Source of the DNA: JAJPKK01 sp963787675
Lineage (GTDB): Bacteria; Pseudomonadota; Alphaproteobacteria; Rhizobiales; Xanthobacteraceae
NCBI GenBank assembly: GCA_963787675.1
Contig: CAWBDV010000007.1
Location: 806,001 to 870,000 of the forward strand
Direction of reading: 5' to 3'
Length of the DNA stretch: 64,000 bases
Translations under genes and position numbers: made by a program
Shown here: piece by piece, positions 50,465-59,899 of the stretch
How the letters are laid out: every line of letters starts with the position of its first letter
Numbering within the stretch: position 1 is the first letter of the stretch
Notes under the pieces: model-generated
What the model saw: only the letters and a program-made list of their open reading frames with translations
Databases searched by the model: none
Told to the model about the DNA's origin: nothing

Positions 50465-51280
50465 CCCGCCGAGGCGGGCGGAGGGGTGCAGGCCCCAAGA
50501 GACGCAAAACGCGTATTGCTGAGTTGGGTAACGGAAGACCGCCGCGGGCGGATCCTTGCCGCCGAACGGCCGATCGTCGCGGACATAGGTCCAGATCCGA
50601 CCCGTCACGGTCTTGCGCTTCGCCAGCACCGGCACTGTCGTATCGTCGGCATGGATCCGTTCTGCGCTCAGGACATGGGCCCACAGGGCCTGAATGATCG
50701 GGTCCAGCGCCACCACGCAGGCACCGACCCGGTCGGCAAGCGTAGAGACGTCAAGATCGATCCCCTCGCGCGCATAGGTGTCGCTCTGACGATTCAGCGG
50801 CTGATGCAAAAGGAACTTTGAGACCAACACCATCGCCAGGAGGCTCGGGCCGGCAAATCCCCTGGGGATCGGGTGGGACCGCGCCGGCGGCTCGGTAACC
50901 CGCGCCAAAGCTGCAGCGTCGACATTCGCATTAACCCGCACTCGCCGACCGCCGCCGAGACTGATCTCGATCAGACCGCTTCGGCCTGACGTCGCCGGCC
51001 GCGACTGTGGGGGTTCATCGGATGGTGGCTTCGCGATGGCCGCCACCGGGTTCGGCCCGGCGATCCGCACGGCCGCAAAGCGCGGCACGACCGCGGCCGG
51101 GGCTTCGATCGCCCGCGCTTGTCGGCGCCAGGTGAAAAGAAGACTTGCCGAAACGCCGTTCCGCCGAGCGACCTCGGAAACCTTCGCGCCTGGCACCAGC
51201 GTTTCTTCCACAAGCCGCATCTTCTCGTCGGACGACCACCGTCGCCGCCGTTCGACCCCGTCAAGAACCTCAACCCGCAT
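50456..51280 (-). mobile_element. IS66-family scar: tnpA fused in frame to internal tnpC
   Basis: A 274-residue frame made of two IS66 parts. Residues 1-130 are TnpA-like ('VERRRRWSSDEKMRLVEETL', 'NGVSASLLFTWRRQAR'). From residue 131 (near base 50890) it jumps to the middle of the TnpC transposase ('PPARSHPIPRGFAGPSLLA', 'AERIHADDTTVPVLA', 'TGRIWTYVRDDRPFG'). tnpB and the ends of tnpC are gone, so an internal deletion made the fusion. The last ~25 residues are out of frame or foreign. No terminal repeats were identified. Confidence 0.75.
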
Positions 51281-51425
51281 CTGTCGACCTTAAAGCTAGC
51301 CTTAAGGTCACACGCTTCAGCAAAGGCCACCGTCAATCAAGGCGGCGTCGGTCGGACGGGTACCAAACATCCTTCTAGGGACGTGTTACAGTAGGGGCTT
51401 AGCCCGGCGACAAATAGGTCAAACA

Positions 51426-52613
51426 ATGCTTTCCGACGACGAACTTCGCAATCTCCTGCGCCATGGAGAGGCCGACCACGTAGAGCGAACTCAGAGCTCT
51501 ACCGATCGGCGTAAGTTTGGCGAGGCGATCTGCGCCTTTGCTAACGACTTGCCAGACCGGCGGCATATCGGCGTACTATTCATCGGAGTGCAGGATAATG
51601 GGAACTGCGCGCACGTTTCGATCGATGAGCACCTTCTGCAAACACTCATGGGCTTCAGGACGGATGGAACAATCCTCCCGCCTCCCGTAATGCACGTACG
51701 CCGTCACACACTTGATGGCTGCACCCTGGCGATCGTCGAGGTAACGCCATCAGAAAATCCACCAATTAAGTACGATGGGCGCGTGTGTATTCGAATTGGA
51801 CCACGGCGCGGCTACGCAACACCTGAGGAAGAGCGACGTCTTATAGAAAAGCGACGGTGGGGTGCCCTTCCATTTGATCAGCAACCGGTGGCGGGAGCCA
51901 CACTCGACGATGTAGACGTTCTTCGTTTTCGCGAAGAATACCTGCCCGCCGCCGTGCACCCCGATGTGCTTGCCAAAAACGAACGAAGCATCCATCAGCA
52001 GATGCGGGCGCTTGGCCTTCTATCGCGTGATGGCCAGCCGACAGTGCTTGGAATTCTTGTGCTTGGCAAGGACCCACGGAGTTGGCTGCCGGGCGCCTAT
52101 ATCCAATTCGTCCGGTATCCAGGCACTGAGATCGGCGAGATAGTACAGGACCAAAAGGAAATCAGTGGTCCTATGTCTGAGTTATTCCGTCGGTTGGATG
52201 ATGTCATTGCTACCAATATCGAGCAGCGCGCGGATTTAGGCGGGTCGCTACAGCAGACCACACCCTCATACCCGGTAATCGCCTTACAAGAGTTAGCGCG
52301 AAATGCCGTAATCCACCGCAACTACGAAGTAACTACATCACCCGTGATGCTGACGTGGTACGCCGATAGGATCGAGATCACTAGTCCTGGTGGAGTTTAC
52401 GGTGCGGTTACGGCCGCGACCTTTGGACAACCCGGGTTGACAGATGCGCGGAACCCTAACCTGGCAAGCGCGGCAAAGATGATGGGATTTGTTCAAAGGT
52501 TTGGCTCGGGAATTCCGCGCGCGGAAATGGCGCTACACGACAACGGAAACCCTCCTGCAGTTTTTCGGATCGAACCTAACTTCATCAACGTTACAGTGCG
52601 GGCTGCGACATGA
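51426..52613 (+). CDS. AlbA_2 (Schlafen-like) and HATPase-domain protein
   Basis: A 395-residue protein. The N-terminal part (about 10-125) fits the AlbA_2 / Schlafen-AlbA domain: 'EADHVERTQSSTDRRKFGEA' with 'IGVLFIGVQDNG' and 'CTLAIVEVTPSENPPIKYDG'. A central helical linker follows, and the C-terminal ~110 residues resemble a GHKL-type ATPase fold ('LARNAVIHRNYE', 'DRIEITSPGG'). Such proteins are often labelled RecG-like or transcriptional regulator. It overlaps the ParA-like gene by ATGA, so the two form an operon. The function of the pair is unknown. Confidence 0.72.
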   Translation: MLSDDELRNLLRHGEADHVERTQSSTDRRKFGEAICAFANDLPDRRHIGVLFIGVQDNGNCAHVSIDEHLLQTLMGFRTDGTILPPPVMHVRRHTLDGCTLAIVEVTPSENPPIKYDGRVCIRIGPRRGYATPEEERRLIEKRRWGALPFDQQPVAGATLDDVDVLRFREEYLPAAVHPDVLAKNERSIHQQMRALGLLSRDGQPTVLGILVLGKDPRSWLPGAYIQFVRYPGTEIGEIVQDQKEISGPMSELFRRLDDVIATNIEQRADLGGSLQQTTPSYPVIALQELARNAVIHRNYEVTTSPVMLTWYADRIEITSPGGVYGAVTAATFGQPGLTDARNPNLASAAKMMGFVQRFGSGIPRAEMALHDNGNPPAVFRIEPNFINVTVRAAT

Positions 52614-53596
52614 AGACTATCGGATTTTTTAATAACAAGGGAGGCGTCGGAAAAACCTCGTTAGTATACCATGTCGCTTGGATGCTCCGTCAGCTTTCGA
52701 AACGGGTAATCGCTGCTGACTTGGACCCGCAGGCAAATTTAACGTCTCTTTTTCTGACTGAAGATCGGCTGGACGAGATTTTTGAGCTTACACCACGGCC
52801 AACCATTCATGGCGCGGTCTCACCACAGTTTCGAGGCGTAGGCGACGTGCGGTCTCCAGCTATCGAACAAGTAGATAATGGCATAGGCCTCCTGGTCGGA
52901 GACCTCGAACTATCCCGGTTTGAGGACGATCTTTCCTCTGCCTGGCCAAAGTGCTTGGACGGCGATGAACGCTCCTTTAGAGTGATGAGTGCCTTTGCGC
53001 GCGCCATTGATATGGCTGGGGAGAAATTCGAGGCGGATGTTGCGCTCGTCGACGTCGGTCCTAACCTCGGGCCGCTCAATCGTTCAGCACTGCTGGCGTG
53101 CGATTTTGTGGTCGTACCACTTGCTGCCGACCTATTGTCCCTGCAAGGGCTTCGCAACATGGGGCCGACATTGCGCAGTTGGCGCACTGCATGGGGCGAA
53201 AGGCGAGCGAAGAACCCAGACCCATCAATCATCCTACCCCCCGGTCAGATGGAGCCGGCCGGATACATTGTAATGCGTCATTCCGTAACCGCCGGCCGGC
53301 CCGCTCGCGCGTACAGTCAATGGATAGCGCGCATGCCTGATCAGTATCGGGAGTATGTTCTTGATATCCGTGACGGAAGTACGCGAGACGTGGAGAGCGA
53401 TCCAAATTGCCTTGCCCAACTTAAGGACTACCGATCGTTAATGCCAATGGCGCAGGCGGCGCGCAAGCCAATGTTTCTGCTGAAACCAGCGGATGGTGCA
53501 TTTGGAGGTCACCAACAAGCGGTGCAAAAGTGCTACGCAGACTTCAGGATACTGACGCGCAAAATCATGAGCAAGTGCCGTCTGGAAATTGATTGA
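52610..53596 (+). CDS. ParA/MinD-family AAA-type ATPase
   Basis: A 328-residue deviant Walker A ATPase: 'NNKGGVGKTSLVYHVAW' (motif at residues 10-16), Walker A' region 'VIAADLDPQANLTSLFL' and Walker B-like 'DVALVDVGPNLGPLNRSAL'. It is longer than plasmid ParA, with an insert and a C-terminal extension after residue 220 ('GYIVMRHSVTAGRPARAYSQ'). No parB follows. Coupling to the AlbA_2-type gene by a 4-base overlap suggests a two-component module, perhaps for defence or element maintenance, rather than chromosome partition. Confidence 0.8.
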   Translation: MKTIGFFNNKGGVGKTSLVYHVAWMLRQLSKRVIAADLDPQANLTSLFLTEDRLDEIFELTPRPTIHGAVSPQFRGVGDVRSPAIEQVDNGIGLLVGDLELSRFEDDLSSAWPKCLDGDERSFRVMSAFARAIDMAGEKFEADVALVDVGPNLGPLNRSALLACDFVVVPLAADLLSLQGLRNMGPTLRSWRTAWGERRAKNPDPSIILPPGQMEPAGYIVMRHSVTAGRPARAYSQWIARMPDQYREYVLDIRDGSTRDVESDPNCLAQLKDYRSLMPMAQAARKPMFLLKPADGAFGGHQQAVQKCYADFRILTRKIMSKCRLEID

Positions 53597-54331
53597 TGGT
53601 TTCGAAGATGTGTCTCTATTGGGTTCGTGCGCTTTGGACCAGTTTCGGACGAGCACGGGCTCCACGCCGGGCCATAACGAACGCGGGGACGGTCAGAACG
53701 CGTGAGGGCTTTCTTTGGTACCCCGGAGCGTACCACCCCAACCGGTTCTTGCTTGGTGTTACGCGCTGCCCGAGCCGGCAGAGGGAATGGCTAACCTCAT
53801 CTAAAGACGATCGACGAAAATTCCGGGAGCAGGCGAACGCGAAAGTTCACACATCGCGCTATTCATTACCTGTCAGCGGTCGCCGCGGAGGGAAGTGTGC
53901 GTGGCTTGATACCGGCCATCCTCTTTTCCGTTCTTACCGTAATCCCGTGCCTCGATAAGGCGGGCGCTGGTCCTCGTGTGTTTACAGTGTGGGACAGTGA
54001 AAAAGCTCAATGGACTAACCCGAACGCGGATGATCTAGCCGAGGACACCCGTTCGTCACCGCCCCAATCAAGTACCGCGGGTATCCTGCCAACCTTCCGA
54101 GCATCGCCGGACGCAAGGCTATACCAGCCTCCCGCTCGTCCACTGACCGTGTTGGTCCAGAACCGACCGGCGACCGCCAAGCTCCGTGTGGGGCCGCAAT
54201 ATTCAGTTTGTCCGCCTGTGCGCCGATAAAAACGCGTCCGGCACGCGCAGCAAGTGTGCCGATTTGCTTCGCCGCCCAAATCTCATCGGAGACACATTCA
54301 ATGCGAGTGGTCCGCTCTGTATCACCGGCCG
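53597..54331. other. gene-poor stretch, island edge
   Basis: No confident gene. A GTG at 53897 with GGAGGG four bases upstream opens a 110-residue frame beginning 'VRGLIPAILFSVLTVIP', which looks like a signal peptide, but the rest lacks protein-like character (many Pro/Arg, no conserved block). It may be a remnant of a secreted protein. Confidence 0.3.
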
Positions 54332-54664
54332 CTAAGCTAGCACGATGATAAGCGGCTGGTCCTTCTCAACCACGAAGGTGTTTAGAAGCTTGACGCCCTC
54401 GGCTCCGGCTGTGGCCACGTGGGGCATGCGCAGCGGGATCGAAAAGCTCTCTCCCGTATGGAACACCTTGGGAGCCTGTCCGTCGAAGGTGAAGTGAATT
54501 GCACCTTCAAGCACATACCCGACCTCGATCCCGGGGTGCATATGCCGCGGGGACATCGCATTCGGCTGAACCTCAACGATGCGCAAGACGGTAGCCATCT
54601 TCCCGTCGGGAAGTTCTACTCGTTCCAGATCGGTCGCCTTCATTGGCATCGGGGTGTTCATCAA
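54332..54664 (-). CDS. small single-cupin-domain protein
   Basis: A 110-residue cupin. The first motif is 'SPRHMHPGIEVGYVLEGAIH' with His residues and a Glu that can hold a metal ion. The second is 'FHTGESFSIPLRMPHVA' with a further His. The fold is complete at this length. Members bind metals or small ligands, or act as isomerases; no substrate is evident. It stands alone. Confidence 0.8.
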   Translation of the reverse strand: MMNTPMPMKATDLERVELPDGKMATVLRIVEVQPNAMSPRHMHPGIEVGYVLEGAIHFTFDGQAPKVFHTGESFSIPLRMPHVATAGAEGVKLLNTFVVEKDQPLIIVLA

Positions 54665-55368
54665 ATTCCTCCACGATTGGAAGATCGCAGCGGCGAGCGG
54701 TCATCATGATCGCACTTGGTCGGGTGGCAAGTTATCACCGAACGGCGGGCGAAACCGCTCATGAACACTGCTCGTCAGGCAAGAGAGCCGGAACCAGTTG
54801 AAGGGCAGGGATCAAGCGAGAAGCCGGCAGCGGGGGATTGGAGGTCACCAAGTGAATTGCTGGGACCAGCCGATGCGCCGGCACAAGCGGACGAGACAGC
54901 ATCAGGTTGGCCGGAGTGAGAAGTTGCTCCAAATCGTTAGCCATTACCAGCGCGCCTCACGCGCCCGCTGCAATGCCGTGCTGTCCGCGGATTGAGACCT
55001 TCATACCCTACACCCAATTACGGAGATCAAGCCAGCGCGCGATTTCGATCGGGTCTGGTAGACTGACACAAAATGCCCGCTGTCCCGGTGGTGGTGTCGA
55101 ACGCAGATAAAATCACCGATACCGCATGCGAAAACGGGTAACCGTTCCTATGTACGGGTCAATCAGGATAGCCGCGGTAACCCCGCTTATCGAGACGCGC
55201 GAGACTTCTGCGCCCTGCCTCTTACGTGGACGGCGACTTTCGCTCCGACCCGCGGTGACGGTTTCAACTCAACTAATATTGCTTCTCAAACTTATTTTGA
55301 TTGAAACTAGGGTCGTGTTAGAAGCTGGATCGTAGGTCGCTTTTGTAATTATTAAATGGAATATTTAG
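54665..55368. other. gene-poor stretch
   Basis: About 700 bases without a supported gene. Short frames here have low-complexity or arginine-rich translations. The last 120 bases before 55369 are AT-rich and likely hold the promoter of the agmatine deiminase operon. Confidence 0.35.
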
Positions 55369-56403
55369 ATGTCCATCCGCTTACCCGCAGAATGGGAGCC
55401 CCATTCGTGCTGTTGGATGTCCTGGGCGGTTCATCGCGAATGGGATAAGGCGACCGCGCACAACATCAAGCGTGACCTTTTTAAAGTCGTACAAACCGTT
55501 GCGGACTATGAGCCTGTTCGTCTGCTGGCGCCAAGCGGACCGGCATTACGGGAAGCTCAACAACGATTTGAAGCCTTCGGGAATGTCACCGTCACCGGGG
55601 CGCCAGTCGATGATTTTTGGATGCGGGACATCATGCCGACCTTCGCATTGCGCGGGCGGGCGGTCCCACGCGAGATCGTCGCCATTGATTGGAACTTCAA
55701 CGGCTGGGGCGGAACCGAAGAACGGCCGCGGAGGGCCGGCGATCGGCTTGCCAAGGTGGCCGCTTCTATCTTTGGCGTTCCGAGGGTATCGACCTCCTTT
55801 GTGGCCGAGGGCGGTGCCCTCGTCACTGACGGCTGCGGCACGCTGATCACGACCCGAAGCTGCCTGCTCAATCCCAACCGAAACCCTCCAATTCCGAACC
55901 ACGACCCTCAGCGTATGATCGAAAAGGAGCTGAGTAAGCTCGGAGTTAGCAACGTGATATGGCTCGAAGGCGATCCATGCGAACCGATCACCGGCGGTCA
56001 CACCGACGGCTACGTGTTGTGCGCGCCAGACGGAGTGGTTCTCGTAGAAACGATTGATGATAGCGACGTAGAACCGCCGCTGTGGCGGGAGCACGATATT
56101 GCACTACTAGAAAGTACGTGCGATGCGGTCGGTCGCAAGTTCAGGATCGTGCGCGTGCGCGCGCCGCGAATGCGTTACTGGCAGGGCAATCCGGGAAGCT
56201 TCGCGCCGTGCTATCTCAATGTGTATGTCGCAAATGGCGCGGTTATCGGCGGCCGTTTCGGCGATCCCGAGCGTGATGAGGCGGCGCGGACGACGCTTGC
56301 CAAGGCCTTTCGTGGGCGCGATATTGTCATGCTGGATATCAATCACATCGCCAATGGCGGGGGTGGAGTTCGCTGTCTAACGCAGCCGATGATCAGGGGG
56401 TGA
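55369..56403 (+). CDS. agmatine deiminase-family protein (peptidylarginine deiminase-like)
   Basis: A 344-residue pentein-fold enzyme expected to hydrolyse agmatine to N-carbamoylputrescine and ammonia. It starts with the family pattern 'LPAEWEPHSCCWMSWA'. Active-site elements are 'DDFWMRDIMPTF', the His/Asp of 'ITGGHTDGYV' and the nucleophilic Cys 336 in 'GGGGVRCLTQP'. Length is slightly short but complete. The stop overlaps a GTG of the next gene (GTGA). Peptidyl-arginine or another guanidino substrate is also possible. Confidence 0.83.
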   Translation: MSIRLPAEWEPHSCCWMSWAVHREWDKATAHNIKRDLFKVVQTVADYEPVRLLAPSGPALREAQQRFEAFGNVTVTGAPVDDFWMRDIMPTFALRGRAVPREIVAIDWNFNGWGGTEERPRRAGDRLAKVAASIFGVPRVSTSFVAEGGALVTDGCGTLITTRSCLLNPNRNPPIPNHDPQRMIEKELSKLGVSNVIWLEGDPCEPITGGHTDGYVLCAPDGVVLVETIDDSDVEPPLWREHDIALLESTCDAVGRKFRIVRVRAPRMRYWQGNPGSFAPCYLNVYVANGAVIGGRFGDPERDEAARTTLAKAFRGRDIVMLDINHIANGGGGVRCLTQPMIRG

Positions 56404-56405
56404 GC

Positions 56406-57020
56406 ATGATCCCGAATTTCGAAGGGGCCGATGATCTCGATGCCATTCTGGCCCGTTTTATCCCGGCAGCCAGAAACATCATGCTAGAGCACGAATTGGT
56501 GTTTGGCCATCAAAAGTGGTCCATAACGGCCCTTGAATTATACCTTTGGACAGGAAAGAATTGGTGCGATCCATGTACGGACCAGAAAAAGGGGCAGAAT
56601 AGTCATGGAACCTGGTACGTAAACCGTGGAAGAAATCCTAACCATGGGCGAATTGATATTGCCGCCGGTAACGGCCGTGAAATATACGCGGGACTGCTTA
56701 TCCGGGAACTGGATAAGAAGGATGGGTCTTCAATCGCTCTTCAAAAAATTATCAGGGGACAGTTTGGTAAGCGTAATGATCATGATCGTTGGACTGCTGC
56801 GGAACTCCAAATGATTGCCTCGATCGATGGCACCAGCGTAACGGAGGGTCCACTTAAACTTAGCCGCTGTAAGCCCAAGAACGCGGATATCTGGGTCGGA
56901 CCGCGGGTCTTTCCCACGAAAAGCCCAGAGAAGAAGGAATACCTTAAGCATCCTCTCCGTGTCGCCACCTGGCAAACCGAGAAGCTAAAAACATTTATGA
57001 AAAAATGGCACGAGGCTTGA
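56406..57020 (+). CDS. conserved hypothetical protein coupled to agmatine deiminase
   Basis: A 204-residue protein (206 if the GTG at 56400 is used, which overlaps the preceding stop as GTGA). Segments such as 'HGTWYVNRGRNPNHGRIDIA' and 'YAGLLIRELDKKDGS' loosely recall hypothetical proteins with a 3-methyladenine-glycosylase-like fold. The likeness is weak and I do not assign a function. GC content is lower than in core genes. The tight junction suggests it serves with the deiminase. Confidence 0.6.
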   Translation: MIPNFEGADDLDAILARFIPAARNIMLEHELVFGHQKWSITALELYLWTGKNWCDPCTDQKKGQNSHGTWYVNRGRNPNHGRIDIAAGNGREIYAGLLIRELDKKDGSSIALQKIIRGQFGKRNDHDRWTAAELQMIASIDGTSVTEGPLKLSRCKPKNADIWVGPRVFPTKSPEKKEYLKHPLRVATWQTEKLKTFMKKWHEA

Positions 57021-57336
57021 TCGGGAGCAGCTACTTAAAGCGAGATACAATATCAGCGGGGCCGTCAGCGAGGCGCTGGTGCTCACGTCACGGTGGCACG
57101 CTCTAAGAAGCCGCGCGTGAACGCGGGATACCCGTTATTGGGTACGGCAGCAGGTCCGCTTATCGAGGCGCACCGGATGGTATGAACCGAGCGTGAGTGG
57201 CACTCTGACCCGAAACCGTCATAGCGTCGCAATTGCAATGCTCCCAGGCCGCAAGACATTCGCCCTTGCCCTTGTACCGTTTTCAAGTCGAGCCGTTTAT
57301 CCGAGGAAGCAGCGTCGGCTGTCGATCATGAACGGC
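57021..57336. other. intergenic stretch between convergent genes
   Basis: About 315 bases. I see no gene and no strong terminator hairpin. Confidence 0.35.
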
Positions 57337-58137
57337 TTATGGTCCTGTGATTTGGTAGCCGATGTACCAGGAATACAGGTTGCTGTAAGAGGCATTCTGG
57401 AGCCCACCTCCGAAGGACATGAGCAGGTGGTTATGCTCGTCGAAATCATACATGGCGCCAATGTTAAATCCGGTGGTGGGCTTGGTGGCGGCGATGTCGG
57501 TGCCGCCGAATTCGAGGGTAGCGGTCTGGTGGAATATTTCGGCACCGATGGCCAATTGCTTAGTCACTTGCCGTTGCAGCAGCCAGCCGAAATACCAGTA
57601 GTCGCGATTGAGCGTGTCGCCCCCGTGATTGATCCAGTAACCGCCGCCGCCATAGGTTGTCCAATCGCCGAAGCTCTTTTGAACCCACAGTGGAAAGTAG
57701 GCACGTACGTAACCGGCGCCCAGGGCGCGTTTCTCGTCTCCGGTCGGCAGTTCGAGCAATGGAAACAGACCGACCATCGGACGCGAGCCGTTCTTGTCTT
57801 CGTCGATGAAACGGTACTTGAAGCCAAGCTCGGTGTCGCCATAGCCGAATTGCGACGGGCTGCCAGTGGGACTGTCGAACGATACCGGCACTACGATGTG
57901 GAGGTGCCCATTGGGGATCAGCCCGTAGTTGAAGTCCCAGGCCGGACCTACGCCTGACGTATCCCCGCGCACGGCCGTGCCACTTGAAAACGTGTAGAAC
58001 TCGAAATGCTGATAGGGGACCGGCTCGGGATCGTCGGTTTGAAACGGTGGTCCGGCAGTTGCTGGACTTGGCGGTAACGCAACTACCGCGGCTGCGAACA
58101 CAGCAACGCTAGCGAGGATGTTTACCGGCGTAGCCAT
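57337..58137 (-). CDS. putative outer-membrane beta-barrel protein (MetA-pathway-like)
   Basis: A 266-residue exported protein. The signal peptide ends near 'PPSPATAGPPFQTDDPEPV'. The mature part alternates aromatic-rich strands ('YQHFEFYTFSSG', 'LGFKYRFIDEDKNG', 'WTTYGGGGYWIN', 'YWYFGWLLQRQV') and ends in a strand 'YSWYIGYQITGP'. The layout resembles the Phenol_MetA_deg / putative transporter family of outer-membrane barrels. Ligand is unknown. ATG 58137 gives a clean signal peptide; a start six codons earlier is possible. Confidence 0.65.
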   Translation of the reverse strand: MATPVNILASVAVFAAAVVALPPSPATAGPPFQTDDPEPVPYQHFEFYTFSSGTAVRGDTSGVGPAWDFNYGLIPNGHLHIVVPVSFDSPTGSPSQFGYGDTELGFKYRFIDEDKNGSRPMVGLFPLLELPTGDEKRALGAGYVRAYFPLWVQKSFGDWTTYGGGGYWINHGGDTLNRDYWYFGWLLQRQVTKQLAIGAEIFHQTATLEFGGTDIAATKPTTGFNIGAMYDFDEHNHLLMSFGGGLQNASYSNLYSWYIGYQITGP

Positions 58138-58513
58138 TTCCCGCCCCCGACCCACGCTTTAGGTCCCAGGATACAATCGCGCGCTCGGATTGCAAGCGCG
58201 CGGTCTCATCTGAGCCAGGAGCATCGGAGGGCCATCGAGCTTCAACGATCCGTGCCCGCGAAGCACCGGCATCCATCGAAGCTCAAACTGTTCAGAGGAG
58301 CGCGCGTGAAGGCGGGATGCGTTTCCGCCCTATACTCTTGGCAGGACCTCAAGGGCTGTGAACCGCTTGCTGAGGCGCATCGGCCAAAAGAACGCGTATT
58401 CGACGTGACGAGCAGGTCTCAACTCCGAACGCCAGGGCATTATTGATCTACCTCAATGCCGCTCCAGCCGGCGCCTGCCCTAGTTTCGCGTGAGCTTAAA
58501 TGGAGGGCAGACC
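58138..58513. other. divergent intergenic stretch
   Basis: About 375 bases between the divergent barrel and nitroreductase genes. A 64-residue plus-strand frame (58252-58446) has no recognisable features. Promoters for both genes should be here. Confidence 0.35.
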
Positions 58514-59164
58514 ATGTTGACGCGGCGCGTAGCGAATGCCGGGCTGTTGGCGGCTACAATCGCCGGTGCGCCAGCGGCGGCCGCCGGACAACCGCAGTTC
58601 CGCGATTTGCCGCCGCCTCGTCCGGCCGGTGGTAAACCACTGGTCGAAGCCTTGAAGCTGCGGCGCTCCATCCGCGAATATGCCGACCGGCCGCTGCCGC
58701 CACAGGTACTGTCCGACCTATTGTGGGCGGCATTTGGCGTCAACCGTCCAAGCGGCGATCGCACCGCACCGTATTGGCGTCATATCATGGTCATTGATGT
58801 CTACGCGGCGCTTTCCGACGGCGTTTGGTTCTACGATCCGAAGCCGCATCGGCTCGAACAGCGCCTGCCGAACGACATCCGTGCCCAGACCGGCACGCAG
58901 GACTTCGTTGGCTCGGCACCGCTCAACCTCATTTACGTGGCCCACGGCGAGCGCATGAAGGACGTTCCTCAGGAAGAGCGCCGGCTCTATGCGTCGGTCG
59001 ATACTGGCTTCATCGGGCAGAACGTCTACCTATTCTGTGCCTCCGAAGGTCTCGCCACCGTCTTTCGCGGATCGGTTGATACCAAGAAGCTTGCCGCGAC
59101 AATGCACCTCGAAGAGGACGAGTTTGTCACCTTCGCTCAGTCGGTCGGCTATCCGAGCGCATAA
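58514..59164 (+). CDS. SagB-type nitroreductase-family flavoprotein, exported
   Basis: A 216-residue protein. The N-terminal export signal ('LTRRVANAGLLAATIAGAPA') has two arginines and is Tat-like. The nitroreductase/SagB-type FMN domain follows: 'LKLRRSIREYADRPLPPQVL', 'LLWAAFGVNRPSG', and near the end 'VDTGFIGQNVYLFCASEGLA'. Such proteins use FMN to oxidise or reduce small molecules, or azoline rings in peptides. No toxin-like peptide or cyclodehydratase gene is nearby. GGAGGG lies seven bases upstream of ATG 58514. Confidence 0.8.
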   Translation: MLTRRVANAGLLAATIAGAPAAAAGQPQFRDLPPPRPAGGKPLVEALKLRRSIREYADRPLPPQVLSDLLWAAFGVNRPSGDRTAPYWRHIMVIDVYAALSDGVWFYDPKPHRLEQRLPNDIRAQTGTQDFVGSAPLNLIYVAHGERMKDVPQEERRLYASVDTGFIGQNVYLFCASEGLATVFRGSVDTKKLAATMHLEEDEFVTFAQSVGYPSA

Positions 59165-59899
59165 TTTGGTTCAAAAATATTCCCAAGCCAAAAGGACCTA
59201 ACCCTGATTGAGCGACGGCCAAGCTTTCCCAGCTCGCGAAGGCGTTGACCTTGACGGCAGCGCGAGGAGCGGGTGCAAGATGGCGCGGGAAATCGAGATC
59301 AACCGGAGTGACCGCTGCTTGGGAAAGGCTGCTTATCCGCCGAGCGTCGAACTTTTTGATCAGCTTTACTTACATATTTGCGAGGCTCGAGCGGTCCGCC
59401 GCAGGCCGTGAATTCCTGGATCTGTTTTATTGTGGGGCTTAATCCCATTTTTTATTTAATGTGGCTCCCCTTGCAAGAGGCTTTATGCCAAATAGATGGT
59501 GCATGGGGAGACCCGCCAGTAATCTCGTTCCGGGTCACAAACAATAGCCCCCGAACCCAGAGGGTGTCACTTTGACATCACGAGCGGTTGGAAAGGCGAC
59601 GACGAGCCCGTGTCGTAAGCGCAGGTCTCCCTTCATCTTGATTGCGCGCTCGGCGCCCTTTGTGTCTCTAGTTACTTCTGTCGAAATCGTCGATTTTTCA
59701 AAACCGCTGCATCACGCCGACCGCTAATTGTGGACTGGTCCGCGGCGTCTAGTTTTGTAAAAGCGGAGTAAAGCTCAGTGATCAATATTGCTCAGACGTG
59801 TCTCGGCGTCCGTCCTAACCTGAATATTGTTTGGCAGCGTATTCCCCGCGAAATCTCTATAGCCTGGCCACCGCCTCACATTCAAAAGGAACTGCTCAC
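59165..59899. other. gene-poor stretch
   Basis: About 735 bases with no supported gene and lower GC in places. Short frames here show no conserved features. Confidence 0.35.

Noticed and set aside
53593..53958. 121-residue plus-strand frame behind the ParA-like gene
   Set aside because: Arg-rich, unlike a protein, and starts inside the end of the ParA frame; no SD signal.
46914..54331. Possible CRISPR array or integrase in the island
   Set aside because: No regularly spaced short repeats, and no tyrosine or serine recombinase motif was seen on either strand.
54759..54944. 61-residue minus-strand frame with repeated 'RLVPA' units
   Set aside because: Low complexity and no ribosome binding site; no support as a gene.
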